10,085 bases of DNA, taken from the NCBI GenBank assembly GCA_964555515.1, contig CAZKSJ010000033.1, positions 1-10,085 of the forward strand, read 5' to 3'. Below the pieces are notes generated by a model. It worked only from the letters and a program-made list of their open reading frames with translations. It did no database searches and was not told where the DNA came from. This document shows, one piece after another, positions 7,560 to 10,085 of the stretch. This DNA is from UBA1388 sp964555515 (lineage in GTDB: Bacteria; Patescibacteriota; Microgenomatia; UBA1400; PJMF01). The translations under genes were made by a program, and so were the position numbers. Position 1 is the stretch's first letter; the number at the start of each line of letters is the position of its first letter.

Positions 7560-7956
7560 AAAAAGTGTTGAATAAATCAGCGTCGTTAAACGGCCGAATT
7601 GAAGTATTGGAAAGAAGTAAACTTCTTTCTTGGGATCTCACAAGCGAAGTTGGCGAAATCTTATCAAATATTTGATAAGATTTCGCTCTTTTGTTTACCT
7701 TTGTCCAAGTGCCATCTTTAAAACTCCAAAAACTACTGCTCTTACCCGGAGCAATGATGTCTGCCGAAGTCGTTAATCCTGCTGACAAATCATTTTGATT
7801 GCAAACGTCCAAAAAATACGCATAGGAACGATTGCATCGCGCGTGTGCTGATTTTAATAAAAATGGATGTTTGCTAACAATATCTTCGTCTGATGCGCTA
7901 GTTGCCACACCTGCCGAGTACACCACAAGCACATCTAGGTTAACCACGTTTTTCAT
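7471..7956 (-). CDS. ATP-grasp protein, N-terminal fragment (terminates early because of a frameshift)
   Basis: The 161-residue fragment is the N-terminal pre-ATP-grasp part of the same gene. It opens with a beta strand (DVLVVYSAG, 8-16) and contains ADIIAPGKSSSFWSFKDGTW (65-84), followed by the NKRAKSYQIFDKISPT region (88-103). The native sequence ends at Lys153; the last eight residues, IWPHSYGE, are read in the wrong frame and end in TGA. The start is well supported: minus-strand AGGTGA (7963-7968) lies six bases before the ATG. The two parts join as FKK-SGRTATV if one A is removed from the A7 run. The fragment carries two perfect palindromes (7610-7629 and 7653-7686) in its coding sequence. 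It is divergent from the thioredoxin/DsbD pair. Whether the break is real, corrected by slippage or a sequencing error cannot be decided here. Confidence 0.75.
   Translation of the reverse strand: MKNVVNLDVLVVYSAGVATSASDEDIVSKHPFLLKSAHARCNRSYAYFLDVCNQNDLSAGLTTSADIIAPGKSSSFWSFKDGTWTKVNKRAKSYQIFDKISPTSLVRSQERSLLLSNTSIRPFNDADLFNTFFDKFLSYKMYPADAIPTVFKKIWPHSYGE
7497..7508 (-). other. Frameshift site: T5A7 homopolymer run in the ATP-grasp gene
   Basis: On the coding strand TTTTTAAAAAAA is followed by TCTGG. The upstream frame reads GTT TTT AAA AAA ATC and stops soon after; the downstream frame reads AAA AAA TCT GGC and continues the ATP-grasp domain. A +1 shift, equal to loss of one A, restores one 401-residue protein. 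Such runs favour RNA polymerase slippage and also read errors. Confidence 0.8.
7610..7629. repeat. Perfect 20-bp inverted repeat (9-bp arms, 2-base centre) in the ATP-grasp gene
   Basis: GAAAGAAGT (7610-7618) and ACTTCTTTC (7621-7629) are exact reverse complements around AA. It lies 23 bp from the larger 34-bp palindrome and encodes part of the QERSLLLS stretch. Confidence 0.65.
7653..7686. repeat. Perfect 34-bp palindrome inside the ATP-grasp gene
   Basis: Arm GCGAAATCTTATCAAAT (7653-7669) is followed directly by its exact reverse complement (7670-7686), 17 of 17 positions with no spacer. It lies fully inside coding sequence, encoding about AKSYQIFDKIS, residues 91-101. As RNA it would fold into a hairpin of about 15 bp with a tetraloop. 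It is not followed by a U-tract on the coding strand; on the other strand TCTTTTGTTT follows, only loosely terminator-like. Confidence 0.85.
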
Positions 7957-7962
7957 AAATAA

Positions 7963-7968
7963 TCACCT
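7963..7968 (-). promoter_or_regulatory. Ribosome binding site of the ATP-grasp gene
   Basis: AGGTGA on the minus strand lies six bases before the ATG at 7956. It fixes that start and is the only clear Shine-Dalgarno match on the minus strand of this window. Confidence 0.6.
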
Positions 7969-7975
7969 GGAAAGA

Positions 7976-8074
7976 TCAATTAGTCCTCAGTATACACGAA
8001 AATAATCCGAAATGGGGAGCAATCTTCACCTCACCGGGAAGAAAGTCTTTCGCTGACTTGATAGCATCTTGCAT
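7976..8074 (-). CDS. Possible small protein (32 aa from the ATG; frame open for up to 61 aa), unrecognised
   Basis: A minus-strand frame is open from 8161 to a TGA at 7976-7978, ending 19 bases before the ATP-grasp start. Its C-terminal part, including FLPGEVKIAPHFGLFSC, reads like real protein rather than AT-rich noise, with mixed codons, charged and glycine/proline residues and one cysteine. Possible starts are TTG 8098, GTG 8083 or ATG 8074; none has a ribosome site. The upstream half of the open frame overlaps the divergent promoter, so a start at 8074 or 8083 is most compatible. It could be a short gene co-transcribed with the ATP-grasp gene, a decayed gene end, or chance. I do not recognise the family and assign no function. 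Confidence 0.3.
   Translation of the reverse strand: MQDAIKSAKDFLPGEVKIAPHFGLFSCILRTN
7989..7994 (-). promoter_or_regulatory. Candidate -10 element for the ATP-grasp gene
   Basis: TATACT on the minus strand would start transcription near 7982, giving a leader of about 25 bases that includes the AGGTGA ribosome site. No convincing -35 hexamer lies 16-18 bp upstream. It overlaps the end of the possible small protein; if that is a real gene, this element is less likely. Confidence 0.3.
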
Positions 8075-8107
8075 CCGCCACACTAGTTTAGAGATCAAAA
8101 TCTGTAT

Positions 8108-8135
8108 TTGAACATTGTTCTCAACTTTGTATAAT
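8108..8135 (+). promoter_or_regulatory. Sigma-70-type promoter for the thioredoxin/DsbD pair
   Basis: TTGAAC (8108-8113) and a consensus TATAAT (8130-8135) are separated by 16 bp. Transcription would start near 8142, leaving a leader of about 60 bases. This is the best promoter match in the window. Confidence 0.6.
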
Positions 8136-8137
8136 AG

Positions 8138-8158
8138 AAACGCAACATATTTGCGTTT
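8138..8158. promoter_or_regulatory. Inverted repeat at the predicted transcription start of the redox pair
   Basis: AAACGCAA (8138-8145) and TTGCGTTT (8151-8158) are perfect complements around a 5-base loop. The repeat covers the predicted +1 position, so it could be an operator or a 5' stem-loop. Its right arm overlaps the adjoining FNR-like palindrome by three bases. Confidence 0.45.
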
Positions 8159-8170
8159 GATCTAAATCAA
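8157..8170. promoter_or_regulatory. FNR/CRP-family-like operator (TTGAT-N4-ATCAA)
   Basis: TTGATCTAAATCAA matches the FNR consensus half-sites exactly, and the symmetry extends one base further on each side (8156-8171). It is centred at 8163.5, about 22 bases downstream of the predicted start of transcription. That position would suit repression of the thioredoxin/DsbD pair. The match is seen; binding by a CRP/FNR regulator is inference, and no such regulator is encoded in this window. Confidence 0.4.
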
Positions 8171-8186
8171 AGACAAATTTTTTCTG

Positions 8187-8193
8187 AAAGGAG
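8187..8193 (+). promoter_or_regulatory. Ribosome binding site of the thioredoxin-like gene
   Basis: AAAGGAG lies nine bases before the ATG at 8203 and is a strong Shine-Dalgarno match, fixing the start. Confidence 0.75.
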
Positions 8194-8202
8194 TAATAAT
8201 TT

Positions 8203-8475
8203 ATGAAAGTGCTCAAGATTGGTGCGGCGTGGTGCAATGGGTGTCTAGTCATGAAGCCTCGCTGGGCAGAAATAGAAAAAGAACATCCTTGGTTGAAAAC
8301 AGAATACCATGACTTTGATCAAGACAAAGAAATTATCGAAAAATTTGGGATTGAAGGTGGTGTGCTACCTGTCTTTATTTTTCTGAACAAAGATAATCAA
8401 GAATTTTTGCGCCTCAATGGAGAAATTTCTAAAAAAGATTTGATAGAAACAATTACAAAACACAAGGACGACTAA
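8203..8475 (+). CDS. Thioredoxin-like protein (CNGC active site)
   Basis: The 90-residue protein is a compact thioredoxin fold. The active site is WCNGC (10-14), with the downstream lysine-proline (18-19) of the active-site helix, and the cis-proline is at Pro56 in GVLPVFIF. It is shorter than a standard thioredoxin (about 105 aa), lacking much of the first strand and helix. No signal peptide is present, so it should act in the cytosol. CNGC instead of CGPC suggests a different redox potential or partner. Its stop codon is only two bases from the start of the DsbD-like gene, so the two are coupled. It most likely passes electrons to or from that membrane protein. Upstream are a consensus promoter and an FNR-like box. 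Confidence 0.9.
   Translation: MKVLKIGAAWCNGCLVMKPRWAEIEKEHPWLKTEYHDFDQDKEIIEKFGIEGGVLPVFIFLNKDNQEFLRLNGEISKKDLIETITKHKDD
8464..8468 (+). promoter_or_regulatory. Ribosome binding site of the DsbD-like gene, inside the thioredoxin gene
   Basis: AAGGA lies nine bases before the ATG at 8478 and overlaps the last codons of the preceding gene, consistent with translational coupling. Confidence 0.55.
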
Positions 8476-8477
8476 TC

Positions 8478-9809
8478 ATGTTTCGCAGGCTAATAACTGG
8501 CTCAATTTTTTTTATTGCTTTAATTCTCACCACCACTGCAGTAAATGCGGAATCTACCGTCACAGGCTACTTGTTTTACGGTGAGGGATGTCCCCACTGT
8601 AAAAAAGAACGTGCTTACCTACAGGAAACTCAGAATAGGCTTTCGTATTTTGAAGTAAAAGAATTTGAAATTTATTATGATCAGCAAAATAACCAACTCC
8701 TACAAAAAGTATCCGCAGAACTTGATACCCAAGTGGGTGGTGTACCATTTTTGGTGATTGGTGATGATTATTTCATCGGTTTTTCTGAAGAATTTACCCC
8801 AATTGAAATCGAGAATAAAATTAAAGCATGCGCCGAATTAGGTTGTGAGGATGTGGTCAAACCATTTTTAAGCAATGCCACTGAAGAATCAGAATTAGGA
8901 GAAAGGGCTTCAGAGTCACCACCGCCAGATTCGCCTGCTGAATCAATACAAGATGGCACGAGATCTGCTGACCTGCCCACCGAGACAACTGAAGATCCAT
9001 TAGCTGCCAATAATGTCAGGGAAACGGATGACGGTACACCCTCCGGAATTGCCCAAGAACCACAGACCTTTCAAGTGCCTCTCCTAGGATATGTCGATTT
9101 ATCAACCATGTCCCTGCCTTTAATAACGATTGTGCTAGCATTCCTAGACGGCTTTAATCCCTGTGCCATGTGGACGCTGCTGTTTTTAATCAGCCTACTA
9201 TTGGGCATGAAAGACAGAAAAAGGATGTGGAGTTTGGGAATCGCGTTTATAGTTACATCTGCCGGCGTGTATTTCTTATTCCTATCTGCTTGGCTTAATC
9301 TATTTTTGTTCTTGGGAATGGCTATCTGGATGAGATCTTTGATCGGATTAATCGCCTTGGCAGCTGGCTATTACTATCTGCGTGATTTCTGGAAAAATCG
9401 TAGTGGTGGTTGTAATGTGATGGGGGACACTAAGAGACAAAAAGTCTTTGAAAAATTAAAAGCAATCACTCAAAAGAGGCGGTTTGCCTTTGCGCTAGTA
9501 GGCATCATCCTGTTGGCTATTGCCGTCAATATGGTGGAATTAGTTTGCTCCGCCGGATTGCCAGCCATTTATACGCAAATCCTCAGCTTATCTGATCTTC
9601 CCACATGGCAATACTACTTCTACTTAGGCCTCTACATCTTGATTTTCATGCTTGATGATCTATTTGTCTTTTTCACCGCCATGATCACCTTGAAAGCCGT
9701 GGGGGTGGAGAGTAAGTATGCGAGATATTCACACTTAATCGGGGGAGTGTTAATGCTTGTCATCGGTTTATTATTACTCTTCAAGCCCGAGTGGCTGATG
9801 TTTGGTTAA
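8478..9809 (+). CDS. DsbD/CcdA-type transmembrane thiol-disulfide transporter fused to an N-terminal extracytoplasmic CPHC thioredoxin/glutaredoxin-like domain
   Basis: The 443-residue protein starts with a signal peptide or anchor (1-24, ending AVNA). A thioredoxin-fold domain follows with active site CPHC (38-41) and cis-proline Pro90 in GGVPFLVIG; two extra cysteines lie at 118 and 123. An acidic Ser/Pro/Glu/Thr-rich linker (about 132-200) leads to a six-helix DsbD/CcdA core. The core's redox cysteines are Cys229 in FNPCAM (first helix) and Cys357 in VELVCSAGLP (fourth helix). Helices are near 214-242, 251-280, 286-303, 336-368, 379-405 and 418-436. In this family the core shuttles electrons from cytosolic thioredoxin to an outer thiol domain. 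Here the outer domain is built in and the cytosolic partner is the preceding gene. The order differs from E. coli DsbD, which has two periplasmic domains flanking the core. Net direction, reducing or oxidising, is not proven. Confidence 0.9.
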   Translation: MFRRLITGSIFFIALILTTTAVNAESTVTGYLFYGEGCPHCKKERAYLQETQNRLSYFEVKEFEIYYDQQNNQLLQKVSAELDTQVGGVPFLVIGDDYFIGFSEEFTPIEIENKIKACAELGCEDVVKPFLSNATEESELGERASESPPPDSPAESIQDGTRSADLPTETTEDPLAANNVRETDDGTPSGIAQEPQTFQVPLLGYVDLSTMSLPLITIVLAFLDGFNPCAMWTLLFLISLLLGMKDRKRMWSLGIAFIVTSAGVYFLFLSAWLNLFLFLGMAIWMRSLIGLIALAAGYYYLRDFWKNRSGGCNVMGDTKRQKVFEKLKAITQKRRFAFALVGIILLAIAVNMVELVCSAGLPAIYTQILSLSDLPTWQYYFYLGLYILIFMLDDLFVFFTAMITLKAVGVESKYARYSHLIGGVLMLVIGLLLLFKPEWLMFG

Positions 9810-9837
9810 GCTCAGTTCATAACCATGGATTTTTCAG

Positions 9838-9867
9838 TTGCCTTAGTGCGTCTCTACCAGTTATGAT
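9838..9867 (+). promoter_or_regulatory. Candidate promoter for the DedA-family gene
   Basis: TTGCCT (9838-9843) and TATGAT (9862-9867) are 18 bp apart. Transcription would start near 9874 with a leader of about 60 bases. No clear terminator for the preceding gene is visible between 9810 and 9837, so read-through is also possible. Confidence 0.35.
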
Positions 9868-9926
9868 AGTCTAATCTTGGCAGCGTAATATCTTTTCAAA
9901 TACATTATCACTAAAGATGAAAACGT

Positions 9927-9934
9927 AAAGGAGG
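9927..9934 (+). promoter_or_regulatory. Strong but very close ribosome binding site of the DedA-family gene
   Basis: AAAGGAGG is a near-perfect anti-16S match but ends only two bases before the ATG at 9937. No better start codon is visible soon after (a TTG at 9958 would remove the conserved N-terminal segment). Confidence 0.6.
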
Positions 9935-9936
9935 CT

Positions 9937-10085
9937 ATGCAAGCATTTATTAATTGGTTGGAATCGCTCGCACAACAAGTACCAGTCACTTGGTTTGTGG
10001 CAATTGGCGCTTTAGTTGAAGAGGTGCTCGCTCCCATTCCTTCCCCTTTTGTGATGATGTTGGGCGGCTCAATTGCCGCTAGCCA
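9937..10085 (+). CDS. DedA/VTT-family membrane protein, 3' end cut by the window
   Basis: Only the first 49 codons are present. The sequence begins MQAFINWLESLAQQ and continues into a hydrophobic stretch with GALVEEVLAPIPSP, the glycine/glutamate/proline pattern of the DedA (SNARE-associated, VTT) family, where the Glu-x-x-x-Pro-Pro/Ile-Pro motif sits early in the protein. Members are multi-pass membrane proteins linked to lipid (undecaprenyl phosphate or phospholipid) flipping and proton-motive-force upkeep. An in-frame stop at 9886 and a strong ribosome site fix the start. It is separated from the redox pair by 127 bp with its own candidate promoter. The assignment rests on the N-terminal motif alone, so it is good but not certain. 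Confidence 0.75.
   Translation, partial: MQAFINWLESLAQQVPVTWFVAIGALVEEVLAPIPSPFVMMLGGSIAAS

Noticed and set aside
7653..7696. Intrinsic terminator at the 34-bp palindrome
   Set aside because: The stem is AT-rich, lies inside a gene, and no proper U-tract follows on the coding strand; the other strand has only a broken T-run and no gene ending there.
6750..8161. Graspetide-like RiPP cluster (ATP-grasp plus small peptide)
   Set aside because: The small frame has no Thr/Ser and Asp/Glu-rich core repeat, no transporter or protease is adjacent, and its start is unsupported.
8157..8205. FNR box as a class II activator at -41.5
   Set aside because: This would put the transcription start at about 8205, inside the start codon, and remove the strong AAAGGAG ribosome site from the message.
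9810..9837. Terminator after the DsbD-like gene
   Set aside because: Only a CCATGG palindrome and a short T-run are present; no stem strong enough to call.
9917..9928. Three-codon leader ORF (ATG AAA ACG TAA) overlapping the DedA ribosome site
   Set aside because: Too short to support; likely chance in an A-rich leader.
1..10085. Alternative genetic code (TGA as glycine or tryptophan)
   Set aside because: All complete genes are free of in-frame TGA and use normal Trp and Gly codons, so the standard code fits.
1..10085. CRISPR array, insertion sequence, tRNA or rRNA
   Set aside because: No regularly spaced repeats, transposase motifs, flanking duplications or recognisable RNA gene sequences were seen.

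Overview
The window looks like a piece of an uncultured bacterial genome, most plausibly a Candidate Phyla Radiation (Patescibacteria, Microgenomates-like) organism. This rests on gene style only: an odd sugar-hydrolase-like protein, a membrane-anchored NAGPA-domain protein, a GT39-type glycosyltransferase with a soluble C-terminal domain, an ATP-grasp protein and a DsbD-like protein carrying its own CPHC domain. No rRNA, tRNA, CRISPR array, transposase or phage gene is visible. The genetic code is standard: all complete genes end in TAA or TAG and none contains an in-frame TGA.

Layout. Positions 1-1734 (+) hold the 3' part of a large unrecognised protein. It converges on a minus-strand cluster read from 7956 down to 1762: an ATP-grasp gene split by a +1 frameshift in a T5A7 run (7956-6750), then after 109 bp an integral-membrane glycosyltransferase (6640-4970), a GH13 alpha-amylase-family enzyme (4940-3039) and a membrane-anchored coiled-coil/NAGPA protein (3024-1762). 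The last three are separated by only 29 and 14 bp and probably form one operon for building or trimming surface or storage glycans. The ATP-grasp gene is probably upstream in the same direction.

Divergent from the ATP-grasp gene, across a 246-bp intergenic region, is a plus-strand pair: a 90-aa cytosolic thioredoxin-like protein (CNGC) and a DsbD/CcdA-type membrane protein with an N-terminal extracytoplasmic CPHC domain. They look like a self-contained transmembrane thiol-disulfide relay. Their promoter region carries two abutting palindromes, one of which matches the FNR/CRP-family consensus TTGAT-N4-ATCAA exactly. After a further promoter-like region the window ends inside a DedA/VTT-family membrane protein gene.

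Most worth a second look: the exact FNR-like box in front of the redox pair; a perfect 34-bp palindrome beside a 20-bp palindrome inside the ATP-grasp coding sequence; the frameshift in that same gene; and a short unrecognised minus-strand reading frame just upstream of it. I did not find a clearly new defence or mobile system.
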